Source: JAEXNA01 sp050486105
GTDB taxonomy: Bacteria > Vulcanimicrobiota > Xenobia > Xenobiales > JADMJV01
Length of the DNA stretch: 15,364 nucleotides
Reading direction: 5' to 3'
Assembly (NCBI GenBank): GCA_050486105.1
Contig: JBJHCR010000144.1
Coordinates: forward strand, 1-15,364
The translations under genes and the position numbers were made by a program. Below, in pieces: positions 1-8,049 of the stretch. Every line of letters begins with the position of its first letter. Position 1 is the stretch's first letter. The notes under the pieces were generated by a model. The model saw only the letters and a program-made list of their open reading frames with translations. It was not told where the DNA came from and searched no databases.

Positions 1-1243
1 CCACAATGGCGTCATCGACCACGATGCCGATGGCTAGAACCACTCCGAACAAGGTCAGGGTGTTGATGGAAAAACCCAGAGCGGCCAATACGGCAAACGT
101 CCCGATGAGAGACACAGGCACCGCCAACATGGGGATCAGGGTGGCTCGAAAGTTCCCCAGAAAGGTGAAGATCACCAGGATCACCAGGATGAAGGCATCC
201 CTTAGAGTCTTGAGGACCTCGTGGATGGAGGCCTCTACGAAGGTCGTTGCGTCGAAAGAAACCTCGTAGGACACCCCTTCGGGGAAGGACTTTGAGAGCT
301 CTTCCATCTGGGCCTTGATCTGGTCCGCAAGATCCAGGGCGTTGGCGCCGGGCAGTTGATATATGAGAATAGGGATGGCGGCCTTACCATTAAGACGTCC
401 AAAGGAATTGTAACTTTGAGATCCGAGCTCCGTTCGGGCGACGTCCTTAACTTGGAGCAGTTGGTCTTGGAGGGTCGCTCGCAGGACGATGTTTTCAAAC
501 TCTTCAGGAGTCGTAAGTTGACCTTTGATGGAGACCGGATACTGGAAATCGAGGCCCGGGGGTTGAGGGGGGGCACCGATCGTTCCGGCGGCCGCTTGCA
601 CGTTTTGCTCCTTGATAGCGCTGGCGATATCCGGGGCGGTCAGGCCTTTACTGGCTAGGTTGTCAGGTTCCACCCACAAACGCATGGCATAGTCCAGTCG
701 ACCCACCGGTATGTCGGCAGAACCCACCCCCTTGATGCGCCCAAGGGGGTCCAGTAGGTTGATGGCAGCGTAGTTGCTCAAGAAGAGATTGTCTCGAGAC
801 TCGTCCGGGCTATTTACGGTCACCACCATGAGGATTTGGGTGGACTGCTTGACCACCGTTATGCCGTTTGTCACCACCTCTGGTGGCAGGGTCGAAGTGG
901 CCCGATTCACTCGGTTCTGAACATCGACTGCCGCCAAGTCCGGATTACGCCCGACTTCGAAAGTCACGGTGAGTTGGTAGGTGCCGTCGTTGCGGGATTT
1001 GCTGAGCATGTAGATCATGTCCTCAGCCCCGTTCACCTCTTGCTCAATGGGAGCGGCTACCGTTTGCTCTACCGTTGCAGAATCGGCACCCGGGTAAACA
1101 CAGGTGACCTGCACCGTTGGTGGGACTAGGTCAGGAAACTGAGAAATCGGCAAGGTGGGGATAGCAGCAAGACCGGCTATGGTGATGATCAAGGATATGA
1201 CGGTGGCCAGGACCGGACGGTGAATAAACGTCTTTGCGAACAC
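1..1243 (-). CDS. RND efflux pump inner-membrane subunit (AcrB/MexB-like, HAE-1 type), N-terminal part
   Basis: Partial gene: 414 codons from a GTG start, cut by the window edge. RND pumps of this family export drugs or other amphiphiles from the periplasm and inner leaflet using the proton gradient. The N-terminus FAKTFIHRPVLATV followed by a hydrophobic segment is the classic first transmembrane helix. It is followed by FPDLVPPTVQV, YPGADSATVEQTV and PIEQEVNGAEDM, all typical of the porter domain. The end of the visible part reaches TM4, where GIVVDDAIV carries D410-D411, the equivalent of the proton-relay aspartates D407/D408 of AcrB. The GTG start lies 3 nt after the adaptor stop codon, with a GAGGAGA ribosome-binding sequence at 1255-1261 (somewhat long spacing of about 11 nt). 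About 600 further residues are expected outside the window. The family is certain; the substrate cannot be told. Confidence 0.95.
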   Translation of the reverse strand, partial: MFAKTFIHRPVLATVISLIITIAGLAAIPTLPISQFPDLVPPTVQVTCVYPGADSATVEQTVAAPIEQEVNGAEDMIYMLSKSRNDGTYQLTVTFEVGRNPDLAAVDVQNRVNRATSTLPPEVVTNGITVVKQSTQILMVVTVNSPDESRDNLFLSNYAAINLLDPLGRIKGVGSADIPVGRLDYAMRLWVEPDNLASKGLTAPDIASAIKEQNVQAAAGTIGAPPQPPGLDFQYPVSIKGQLTTPEEFENIVLRATLQDQLLQVKDVARTELGSQSYNSFGRLNGKAAIPILIYQLPGANALDLADQIKAQMEELSKSFPEGVSYEVSFDATTFVEASIHEVLKTLRDAFILVILVIFTFLGNFRATLIPMLAVPVSLIGTFAVLAALGFSINTLTLFGVVLAIGIVVDDAIV

Positions 1244-1246
1244 TTT

Positions 1247-2593
1247 CTACTTGGTCTCCTCGGTGGAAACCACCATGCCCGGTTTCACCCGAGCGGCACC
1301 GTCGGTGATCACCCGGTCTCCAGCTTTCAACCCCTTTTCCACCACATAGGAACTTTGATAGCGCGATCCCAAAGTCACTTCTCTTTGCACAACTTTGTTG
1401 TCCTCGTCTACAAGATAGACAAAGTTTGTATCTTGCAATTCCATGACGGCCCGCTGGGGAACCAGGATGGCGTCGGGCAAGTCCGACTGGTTCAGGCGCA
1501 GAGTAACGAACTCACCTGGTTTGAGGTAATTGTTGGGATTGGGAAAGCTAACGCGAACCTTGATGGAGCCGGTGGCGGCATCCACGGCCCGGTCGATGAG
1601 TTCGAAGTGGCCCAGATGCTCGTAGGGTTTGCCGTCGGCCAAGATCAACTGAAAGACGCGGTTTTGCTGTCCGGTCTCACCGGCTTCGCGTTTACGCACC
1701 AGACTGAGATAATCCATCTCGCTAATGGCAAACTCTACATAGATGGGGTTGGTGGAACTGATGGTCGCCAACACGGATTGTCCAGGGCTGACCAGGTTTC
1801 CGGGATTCACATTCAGTTCGCCGATCACTCCGGTGATAGGAGATTCAATGGTGGTGTAGCCCAAATTGAGGCGAGCGCTCTCCAGATTTGCCTGGGCCAT
1901 CGCCAGATCTGCTTCAGACTTGGCGATAGAGGCCGTGTCTCTGATGTCGGTGTTTTCCACTTCAGCCTTGGCAGCATCGAGTTGGGCTAGGGCCACATCT
2001 CGAGCCGAGACGGTCTGGTCGTAGAGCTGCCGAGGAATGATGGCTCTCTCCATCAGGGGAAAATAGCGGTCCACTTCGCGTTGCTGGTTGGCTAGGTTGG
2101 CTTCTGCTTGAGCCTGGTCGGCTTTGGCTTTCTTCCAATTGACTCGGTTCCTAGCGAAGTCCAAGTTGGCTCTGGCCTCCATGACTTTGGCTTCAGCCCC
2201 CTTGACCGCTGCCTCTAGGGGGCGAGGGTCGATCTGAAAGAGAACCTGACCAGCGTACACCTCGAAGCCTTCACGAAAGGTGAAGTTCATCAAGTTTCCT
2301 TCCACTCTGGCCTTGACGTCCACCGTCTCGGCAGCCATGATGTGGGCGGTGTAGTCCCGGTCCAGGGTGACGTTTTGCTCCCCGATGTGCATGGTCTTAA
2401 CGGTGGCTTGTGAAGCCCCAGGAAGCTCGGTGTTCGTCCCGGTGGCGGGGGTGGCTTTGGTCTCTGGGGTGCTCGTCGGGGAAGCTCCCGAGGCTGCTGG
2501 AGTGCTACTCGAAGAGGGCGAAGTCTCATGCTGGCAGCCCCAAAGGGCGCTGGCCAGAGCGACAGTGATGAGAATTTTGGGGAGCGACTTCAT
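1247..2593 (-). CDS. Periplasmic adaptor (membrane fusion) lipoprotein of the RND efflux system
   Basis: 448 residues, HlyD/AcrA family. It bridges the RND pump and the outer-membrane channel. The N-terminus is a lipoprotein signal, a hydrophobic stretch ending in ALWGC with the lipidated cysteine at C20 (Trp at -2 is unusual). A Ser/Pro/Thr-rich linker follows. The first half of the lipoyl/barrel-sandwich domain contains AAETVDVKARVEGNL, with GQVLFQIDP after it. A long alpha-helical hairpin rich in Ala, Gln and Glu spans roughly residues 125-225. The second lipoyl half is TIESPITGVIGELNVNPG, and the beta-barrel and membrane-proximal domains (PNPNNYLKPGEFVTLRL, VPQRAVMELQ) complete the fold. 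Its ATG overlaps the TGA of the upstream tolC-like gene (ATGA), implying translational coupling, and GAGGAG lies just upstream. The length and domain order are normal for the family. Confidence 0.95.
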   Translation of the reverse strand: MKSLPKILITVALASALWGCQHETSPSSSSTPAASGASPTSTPETKATPATGTNTELPGASQATVKTMHIGEQNVTLDRDYTAHIMAAETVDVKARVEGNLMNFTFREGFEVYAGQVLFQIDPRPLEAAVKGAEAKVMEARANLDFARNRVNWKKAKADQAQAEANLANQQREVDRYFPLMERAIIPRQLYDQTVSARDVALAQLDAAKAEVENTDIRDTASIAKSEADLAMAQANLESARLNLGYTTIESPITGVIGELNVNPGNLVSPGQSVLATISSTNPIYVEFAISEMDYLSLVRKREAGETGQQNRVFQLILADGKPYEHLGHFELIDRAVDAATGSIKVRVSFPNPNNYLKPGEFVTLRLNQSDLPDAILVPQRAVMELQDTNFVYLVDEDNKVVQREVTLGSRYQSSYVVEKGLKAGDRVITDGAARVKPGMVVSTEETK

Positions 2594-4089
2594 GGCTGGG
2601 GTTTCTCCTCGGGCAGGTGAGTGTCTAAAGGGTTCTCCGAAGGGATTTGTGCTCCCTGGACTGCAGAATCTTCGACCGAGCGTTTCAAGAATTCTGGAGT
2701 GAGCTTACGATCGGTCACGTTGGCGCCCAGAGCTTGCTCTAAGCGCGAGAAGGCAAGCTCCCGATCGTAGATCGTTTCCACTAGGCGAGAGCGAGCAGTC
2801 ACCAGATTTCGGAAAGAATCAGAGACTTCCAGAGTGGTAGCCAGGCCATTGATGTACCGCTGCCGCGCCATCTCGAAGTACTCTTCCGTGTTCTCGACCT
2901 GCTTCTTGGCGGTGTTCAAGTTGTATTCGGTTTGCTCCAGAGCTAACCATAGCTGCTCAACCTGGGCCAAAACTTGGTTTTCAATTTGCACCACTGAGGC
3001 ATCGATGGAAACCAGCACCGACTTGGCCTCGCGGATCTTGCCCTTGCGAAATCCTCCATCGAATATCTGCCACTGGAGCTGCAAGGTGAGGGAGGGTATG
3101 TTTCCAGGCATTAGAGACTGCCCGAAGACGGTACTGTAATTGGCCGCTAGCACCAGCTCGGGATTGTTCTGGCTGTAGGCTGCATCTAAGAGCTTTTGAG
3201 CGACATCGCGACTGAATGCTAGGGACTTAAACTCCGGTCTGTGGAGCAAGGCGAACTGTTCTAAGTCGTCGAGGACAATGTCGCTGGAGACCTCAACTTC
3301 CTCAGGGGCGATCGGTTGGACGTGAAACCTGCGCTCAGCCAAGACGTTTCCAATGGCCGCCGAAGCCTGATCGACGGCGGTGAGATCTTGAGCCAATCGC
3401 TCTACCGACCTGGTGAGTTCGATTTCGGCTTGCAAAATGTCGTAGCGCGACATGACTCCTTGCTCGAAGAGGGCGGTAGAGTCTTCGAGGTTCTGTTGGG
3501 CAACCTTCAAGTTGATTCTGGCGTTGTCAACCTTGGCGTCGGCTTTCAGTTTTTGAAAGAAGGCTTCCTTGAGCTGATAGGTGAGATTCAAGGCTTCGAT
3601 TTCAGCAGATGCGTTCTGAACCTCGATCTGCAAGAAGGAGGCCGCGATGGCATTTTCCACCTTGCCGAAGGTGGTTAGCAGGACTTGAAGCGACACGTTG
3701 AGTTGGCTGGATAAAGGATCGACGAGGATGAAGCGCTCGGGAAAATTTGCAGGTCTCGGCCTCCCTGCCAAGAGCCCGCCGGTGCTGATGGATTGCTCTG
3801 GCTGAAGGGTGGTAGAGTTGTTTAGGGCTAGCTTAGGGTTCTTCTGGCTGCGCTGCTGATCGTAGGCGGCCCGAGCCTGCTCCACCTGTTGCATTGCGAT
3901 AGCCATGGTAGGGTTCTGAATGAGTCCGAGTTCCAAGAATTCATCGAGCCGTAGACTCTTAGAGCCGGAAGGCCTTTGCACTCTGGTCCCCTCCAGGTCA
4001 TGCAAGGAGCGAAACGCCGGTTCTTCCTCTGCCGACGCTGGGCAGCTCAGTACCAGGACACTGAGTAATATGGATAGATATCGAAGCAT
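2590..4089 (-). CDS. TolC-like outer-membrane efflux channel
   Basis: 499 residues, outer membrane efflux protein (OEP/TolC) family. Three copies form the outer-membrane barrel and periplasmic tunnel of the tripartite pump. A Sec signal peptide (MLRYLSILLSVLVLSCPASA) with a likely cut before EEEP supports export. Two related halves are visible, each with long amphipathic coiled-coil helices. In the first half, LDEFLELGLIQNPTMAIAMQQVEQARAAYDQQRSQKNPKL is the usual OEP repeat start and GVMSRYDILQAEIEL its helix turn. In the second half, LHRPEFKSLAFSRDVAQKLLDAA and RYINGLATTLEVSDSFRNLV correspond. The C-terminal tail after about residue 465 is Pro/Glu-rich. This is the first gene of the efflux operon, followed directly by the adaptor (4-nt overlap) and the RND pump. 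The ribosome-binding site is weak: the best candidate, AAGGAA, lies about 14 nt upstream of the ATG. Confidence 0.93.
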   Translation of the reverse strand: MLRYLSILLSVLVLSCPASAEEEPAFRSLHDLEGTRVQRPSGSKSLRLDEFLELGLIQNPTMAIAMQQVEQARAAYDQQRSQKNPKLALNNSTTLQPEQSISTGGLLAGRPRPANFPERFILVDPLSSQLNVSLQVLLTTFGKVENAIAASFLQIEVQNASAEIEALNLTYQLKEAFFQKLKADAKVDNARINLKVAQQNLEDSTALFEQGVMSRYDILQAEIELTRSVERLAQDLTAVDQASAAIGNVLAERRFHVQPIAPEEVEVSSDIVLDDLEQFALLHRPEFKSLAFSRDVAQKLLDAAYSQNNPELVLAANYSTVFGQSLMPGNIPSLTLQLQWQIFDGGFRKGKIREAKSVLVSIDASVVQIENQVLAQVEQLWLALEQTEYNLNTAKKQVENTEEYFEMARQRYINGLATTLEVSDSFRNLVTARSRLVETIYDRELAFSRLEQALGANVTDRKLTPEFLKRSVEDSAVQGAQIPSENPLDTHLPEEKPQP

Positions 4090-4114
4090 TGGGCGGGTGT
4101 CGTTTCCTTACCGT

Positions 4115-4126
4115 GGAGATTTCTCC
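4115..4126. promoter_or_regulatory. Inverted repeat upstream of the efflux operon
   Basis: GGAGATTTCTCC has perfect 5-bp arms (GGAGA/TCTCC) around a TT centre, 26 nt upstream of the tolC-like start and between two divergent genes. A second GAGAA/TTCTC repeat lies at 4176-4188. Short dyads in such gaps are often repressor sites, but no repressor gene is adjacent and chance occurrence is possible. Confidence 0.25.
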
Positions 4127-4175
4127 TCGTTTGCGCCTAAGTTCTTTTACCCTCGAAGGCAGCTCAGACAGAATT

Positions 4176-4188
4176 GAGAACTCTTCTC
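4176..4188. promoter_or_regulatory. Inverted repeat next to the ion channel start
   Basis: GAGAACTCTTCTC has perfect 5-bp arms (GAGAA/TTCTC) around CTC, directly before the first ATG of the channel gene. It shares the GAGA/TCTC half-site with the dyad at 4115-4126. A role as operator is inference only. Confidence 0.25.
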
Positions 4189-4189
4189 C

Positions 4190-4651
4190 ATGGTGGGTGA
4201 AAGAATGGCCGATCAGCTCATTGTCGGAGCCATATTGATGGCGGTGACCGTCGTCTTGCATGCCTCTTTCTTGGAAGTCATCACTCGCTTGGACGTCAAG
4301 GCGCGACCCACCCTGAAGAAGATTTTTGGTCGTCTTTGGAAACCGCCTGCCTTAGTTCTGGCAGTGTTGGGGGTCAAGATCGCCATCATCGTGGAAATAT
4401 GGATTTGGGCCCTCTTCTTCTATTTCGCCAAGGAGCCGACACTCAACACCTTAGAGCTGGCCTTATACTATTCCACCAGCAGCTTCACTACGGTGGGTTT
4501 CGGAGACATCGTTCTCAGTGAAAACTGGAGGCTGCTGGGCAGTTTTGAGAGCCTAAACGGAATGATTCTGCTGGGATGGAGCACGGCCTATCTTTTTGAA
4601 ATGATCACCGACATCACCAAGTTTGAACGCCAAAGGATCGCTCGGGTTTAG
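4190..4651 (+). CDS. Small three-helix ion channel with K+-type selectivity filter
   Basis: 153 residues, Ion_trans_2/potassium channel-like family, an inner-membrane pore. Hydrophobic helices lie at about 10-32, 53-79 and 118-140. Between the second and third is a pore loop, STSSFTTVGFGD, whose filter TVGFGD (residues 101-106) matches the potassium signature TVGYGD with Phe for Tyr. This suggests K+ or other monovalent cation conduction; actual selectivity cannot be read from sequence. No regulatory domain (RCK/TrkA-N, cyclic-nucleotide) is attached, so it is a minimal pore, presumably tetrameric. The start is uncertain: the first ATG (4190) has no ribosome-binding sequence, while the ATG at 4205 (MADQLIVG) follows GGTGGGTGAAAG and may be the true start, giving 148 residues. 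The gene is divergent from the efflux operon and separated from it by a 100-nt gap. Confidence 0.85.
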   Translation: MVGERMADQLIVGAILMAVTVVLHASFLEVITRLDVKARPTLKKIFGRLWKPPALVLAVLGVKIAIIVEIWIWALFFYFAKEPTLNTLELALYYSTSSFTTVGFGDIVLSENWRLLGSFESLNGMILLGWSTAYLFEMITDITKFERQRIARV

Positions 4652-4755
4652 GCGGCGATTAACGAACCGTTCACAACTCAAGCCAGGGCAATAGGCTAAT
4701 CTTCCTACATGACAGAGACGCATAGAGCGTCCGAGCAACTTATACTCATTCATTC

Positions 4756-4760
4756 AGGAG
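4756..4760 (+). promoter_or_regulatory. Ribosome-binding site of the repeat protein gene
   Basis: AGGAG lies 7 nt before the ATG at 4768. This good Shine-Dalgarno supports the plus-strand gene over the overlapping antisense reading frame. A TATACT at 4741-4746 could be a -10 element, but I see no convincing -35 box. Confidence 0.6.
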
Positions 4761-4767
4761 CCATATT

Positions 4768-5283
4768 ATGACTGTAGGTCAAGCATCCGGCTGGGTAGGC
4801 CGAAACTCTGTAAGCCTTTCTCTTCGCTCTAACGGGGCGATCACCGACACCAGCGGATTTGTAGGCAGCGATTCCGTCTCTCTTAGGCACACCGACACTT
4901 CCGTTTACGGGAACATTTCGGGATTCAATGGCCACGCCAGTGTCAATCTTTCGGTCTCTCGTAGGGGCCATAATACCAGCCTGTTCGGCTTCGTGGGCCG
5001 CAACAGTTTTTCCATGGATAGTCGAGAAGTTCGTCCGGGAGAACACCGTATGAGCGGACGCCTTGGCGCGGTGAACATGAATCTGACCCGTCGCGACGGG
5101 CCCGAGGGCTCTAGTATCACGGGAACGGTAAACACCCCAGGCCGCTTTTTCGAGAGTGTGGACGTTCGATTTCGGGGCCAGGTTGGGCAAGGTCTGGAAG
5201 CAGTCTACCCTCTGTTAGGTCTGATGGGTCCGGTTATGCACCTGGCAGCTGGGGCAGAGCAAGCGGCTGGTGCGGTCGCCTAA
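4768..5283 (+). CDS. Unrecognised protein of tandem 22-residue Gly/Ser beta repeats
   Basis: 171 residues; I do not recognise the family. Residues 8-118 consist of five consecutive units starting at G8, G30, G52, G74 and G97 (22, 22, 22, 23 and 22 residues), with a degenerate sixth from G119. Each unit starts G-(W/F/R)-x-G, then has alternating small/hydrophobic residues such as NSVSLSL, DSVSLRH, ASVNLSV, NSFSMDS and VNMNLTR, then a polar turn. The alternation suggests short antiparallel beta-strands, hence a beta-solenoid or repeat sheet. A hydrophobic, Gly/Ala-rich segment near 146-170 could be a helix for membrane contact or assembly. There is no signal peptide. The DNA of the units is well diverged, so the duplications are old and the protein repeat is under selection. 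The stop overlaps the stop of the convergent M16 gene by 4 nt. Function unknown. Confidence 0.8.
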   Translation: MTVGQASGWVGRNSVSLSLRSNGAITDTSGFVGSDSVSLRHTDTSVYGNISGFNGHASVNLSVSRRGHNTSLFGFVGRNSFSMDSREVRPGEHRMSGRLGAVNMNLTRRDGPEGSSITGTVNTPGRFFESVDVRFRGQVGQGLEAVYPLLGLMGPVMHLAAGAEQAAGAVA

Positions 5284-6689
5284 AGATCCCATTTGTCGAC
5301 CCTTAGACCCAGACTTTCTAGTTGTGGAAGGATGGCTGCTGAGTCTCCCACCAAGACGACAACCAAGTCTTCGGTTCTGAGGTGTGCCAAGGCTGCCTTT
5401 TCCACCTCTTCAGGAGATACTTCCCGGATGCGCTCGGTGTATTTCCAGAGAGAGTCGTGATCGAGCTCATACAACCAAAGATCTGCCAGCTCGGCAGCGA
5501 AGTCCTCCACCTTCAAGAAGTCTTGCGGATAACTGTAGGCCAAGTAGTCTTTAGCCTTTCTTAACTCTTCTTGGGGTATGGGCTCCCTAATGCGGTTCAA
5601 TTCCGTCAAGAATTCCCCGATCGCCGCCCCGGTCTTGTCGGTTTGGATGTCGGCGCTGGCCACGAAGAGTCCCGACTTCTTCCTCATATCAAATTCTGAC
5701 GAAGCTCCATAGGTATATCCTCGTTGCTCTCTGAGATTTTGATTCAATCTAGAGGTGAAAGAACCACCCAATACCGTGTTTAAGACCTGCAAGGGATAGT
5801 AGTCCGAGGTGCTTCGAGCCACGCCCAGATGACCGATCCAGACCACGGTTTGAGGGGCCCCAGGGCGGTCGACGAGCACGATCCTTTGTCCGCTTTCTTG
5901 GGCTGTGTTCGAGACCGTTTCGGGTTGGGGAAGTTGGGATTCGGTCTGCCAGTCACCGAAGTGAGCTTCCAGCGAATTGAGGACTTCTTGGGGATTGATG
6001 TCGCCCACCACTATGAACCCAGCTTGGGCGGGGTTGTAACAAGCTCGGTAGAAGTCTCGGAGTTCACTTCGGGAAATACTCCTGAGCACGTCTTCGGTGC
6101 CGAAGGTTGGAGTGCTGTAGCGGTGGTCAGGAGGGTAAAATAAGCTTGGGAAGATAAGTCCCATGAGGCCGTTGGGGTCATCCCTAAGCCTTAAGAGATC
6201 GGCTAGAGCTTCGTTGCGCACCCTTTCGATCTCTGATTCCGGGAAATCAGGGGAGGTAACCACTAAACGCAAGATATCTATGGCTTCCTTCCAATGACGA
6301 ACTGGTAAGTATAGGCTCACCGAAGCGCCGTCATAATCGCAATCCGTGGAGAGGTCCACTCCCAAATAGTCCAGGGCATCTGAGATTTCTAGAGCACTTT
6401 TCCCTCCAGCCCCTAAGGGCAAGAGAGTCGAAGTGAATTGGGCCAGGCCAAAGCGGCCAATCGGGTCCAGGTCCGAACCGGCCTGAAAGAGTAAGCTTAC
6501 GCTTACCACCGGAACCCCGGGCCGCTCTACCACCCAGACATGCATCCCGTTACTCAGCTTCGAGCGGGTGATCTCAGGAAGATGAAGGGGAGGGGGAGCA
6601 GAGCTTCGCGGGGGACGACTTCGATCCGGTTCGCTCCAAGAGGGAACGGTTAGGATAACGATTAGAAGAATCAAAAATCTGGCGATCAT
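5280..6689 (-). CDS. M16-family peptidase-like protein, non-zinc partner subunit
   Basis: 469 residues, insulinase/mitochondrial-processing-peptidase family. A signal peptide (MIARFLILLIVILTVPSWS) sends it to the periplasm. The N-terminal fold is clear (LSNGMHVWVVERPGVPVVSVSLLFQAGS), but where active members have HxxEH this protein reads FGLAQFTSTLL (80-90), so zinc cannot bind. The C-terminal half keeps the substrate-binding Arg/Tyr motif as RGYTYGA (R323, Y327), preceded by GGSFTSRLNQNLREQ. This is the pattern of the regulatory or substrate-binding subunit in heterodimeric M16B enzymes. Its ATG overlaps the stop of the zinc-type M16 gene (ATGA) and has AAGGAG at 6695-6700, so the two are co-expressed and very likely form a heterodimer. 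It is the last gene of the operon and overlaps the convergent repeat protein gene by 4 nt. An independent peptidase role is unlikely. Confidence 0.9.
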   Translation of the reverse strand: MIARFLILLIVILTVPSWSEPDRSRPPRSSAPPPLHLPEITRSKLSNGMHVWVVERPGVPVVSVSLLFQAGSDLDPIGRFGLAQFTSTLLPLGAGGKSALEISDALDYLGVDLSTDCDYDGASVSLYLPVRHWKEAIDILRLVVTSPDFPESEIERVRNEALADLLRLRDDPNGLMGLIFPSLFYPPDHRYSTPTFGTEDVLRSISRSELRDFYRACYNPAQAGFIVVGDINPQEVLNSLEAHFGDWQTESQLPQPETVSNTAQESGQRIVLVDRPGAPQTVVWIGHLGVARSTSDYYPLQVLNTVLGGSFTSRLNQNLREQRGYTYGASSEFDMRKKSGLFVASADIQTDKTGAAIGEFLTELNRIREPIPQEELRKAKDYLAYSYPQDFLKVEDFAAELADLWLYELDHDSLWKYTERIREVSPEEVEKAALAHLRTEDLVVVLVGDSAAILPQLESLGLRVDKWDL

Positions 6690-8023
6690 TGTTGCTCCTT
6701 GGGAACGACCGTGAGTTCCACTCGTGGGGCTTGGAGCAAATAGGTGTTCACGGCATTCTGGATCCTCTCTGGAGTTAGGCTACGGTATCGGGCCAAGTCG
6801 TTGGCGTAGAAGTTCGCTTGACCTGTGGCCATATAATAAGAGTTTAAGCTGTTCGCCTTCCAAGATAAACTCTCCATGGCGCTGAGAAAACCACTTTCGA
6901 GGGAATTCAAGGCTCGGTCGAGCTCACGTTGAGAAGGCGCTTCAGTCCCAAGAAGTTCGAGTTCTCGGTCTATGAGGAGCCGCAGTTCCTCCAAGGACTG
7001 ACCTGGCTTCGGGAGGACCTCGATAAGGAACACCGAGCCTAAGGCAGCCGACCTTTGAAGGGCGGAGACGTCTTGGGCTAGCTGAAGTTCGTAGACCAAC
7101 TTTTGGTAGAGTCGAGAGTTCATCCCACTCGTCAGGATGTCAGCTAAAAGGTCGAGCTCGGCGTCACCTTCGGCAAAGCGAGGAGGAGAATGCCATGCCA
7201 GGGTCAGTTTACCGAGAGAAACGTCATCCTCAAGGGTTTCGCGCAGGGTCTCAGGCAAGAGCCTCGACCTTGCCTCAACTTGCAGTTTGGGTGGGACGGC
7301 TCGCGAGGGAATGTCGCTGAACCAATGCTCCACCAAAGCTCGGGTCTTCTCCACGTCGATGTCGCCTGCGATCACCAGGCTAGCGTTTCCTGGCGCATAG
7401 AAAGTCTGGAAGAATTCCACCACATCGTCATAGTCGGCTGCGTTGAGATCCTCCATATAGCCGATGACCGGCCAATGATAGGGGTGCCCGGGTGGATAGA
7501 GCAGCTCGCTGAGCCGAAGATCGGCCACTCCGTAGGGACGGTTTTCGTAGGATTGTCTGCGCTCGTTCTTCACGACTTCGCGCTGGCCGTCTACGACCTC
7601 AGGACTCATGGCGTCCAGTAGGAATCCCATACGATCGGATTCCAAAAACAAAGCTAGCTCCAACGAGTTCGCCGGAAGAGTGATCCAGTAATTCGTCCGG
7701 TCAGTGTTGGTACTCCCGTTATTGTCTCCCCCTGCCTCCTCAAGCAAGGTGTCAAACTCGCCTTCTTGGACGTTCCTAGATCCTTCAAAGAGCAAATGCT
7801 CAAAGAGGTGGGCAAAACCGGTGCGCCCAGGCTTTTCGTGGCTTGAGCCCACGAAATACCAAATGTTGGTTACCACCAGAGGCACCCTATGGTCCTGATG
7901 AAGGATGACGTGCAGGCCATTGTCCAAGGTGAATTCCGTTACCGGAACGTCGATCTCAGCGTAGCTTGGATTGGGGGACAGCAGGCAGAAAAGTATTGCC
8001 GCTGCAGCAAAGAACCATTTCAT
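6686..8023 (-). CDS. M16-family zinc peptidase, catalytic subunit
   Basis: 445 residues with a signal peptide (cleavage likely after PSYA, residue 22), so a periplasmic zinc endopeptidase. The inverted zinc motif HLFEH is present (H72, E75, H76), and the distal zinc-ligand glutamate lies in NERRQSYENRPYG (E154). The flanking sequences GRTGFAHLFEHLLFEGS and GGDNNGSTNTDRTNY are typical of bacterial M16B enzymes. In the C-terminal half, the position equivalent to the Arg/Tyr motif reads LVYELQLAQDVSA, so this subunit appears to have lost the substrate-binding pair that its neighbour retains. It lies 26 nt after the sigma factor gene and overlaps the partner gene by 4 nt. Substrates of such pairs are generally short unfolded peptides; none can be assigned here. 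Confidence 0.93.
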   Translation of the reverse strand: MKWFFAAAAILFCLLSPNPSYAEIDVPVTEFTLDNGLHVILHQDHRVPLVVTNIWYFVGSSHEKPGRTGFAHLFEHLLFEGSRNVQEGEFDTLLEEAGGDNNGSTNTDRTNYWITLPANSLELALFLESDRMGFLLDAMSPEVVDGQREVVKNERRQSYENRPYGVADLRLSELLYPPGHPYHWPVIGYMEDLNAADYDDVVEFFQTFYAPGNASLVIAGDIDVEKTRALVEHWFSDIPSRAVPPKLQVEARSRLLPETLRETLEDDVSLGKLTLAWHSPPRFAEGDAELDLLADILTSGMNSRLYQKLVYELQLAQDVSALQRSAALGSVFLIEVLPKPGQSLEELRLLIDRELELLGTEAPSQRELDRALNSLESGFLSAMESLSWKANSLNSYYMATGQANFYANDLARYRSLTPERIQNAVNTYLLQAPRVELTVVPKEQQ

Positions 8024-8049
8024 GTATGGCCATTCTCGTTTTCTGGTTT

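Noticed and set aside
1220..1990. Long plus-strand open frame (256 codons)
   Set aside because: It is antisense to the efflux adaptor, whose domains are unmistakable, and its translation shows no family features.
4750..5190. Minus-strand frame of 146 codons opposite the repeat protein
   Set aside because: The plus frame has a good ribosome-binding site and a regular protein repeat; the antisense frame has neither.
7190..7621. Plus-strand frame of 143 codons
   Set aside because: Antisense shadow of the zinc M16 peptidase gene.
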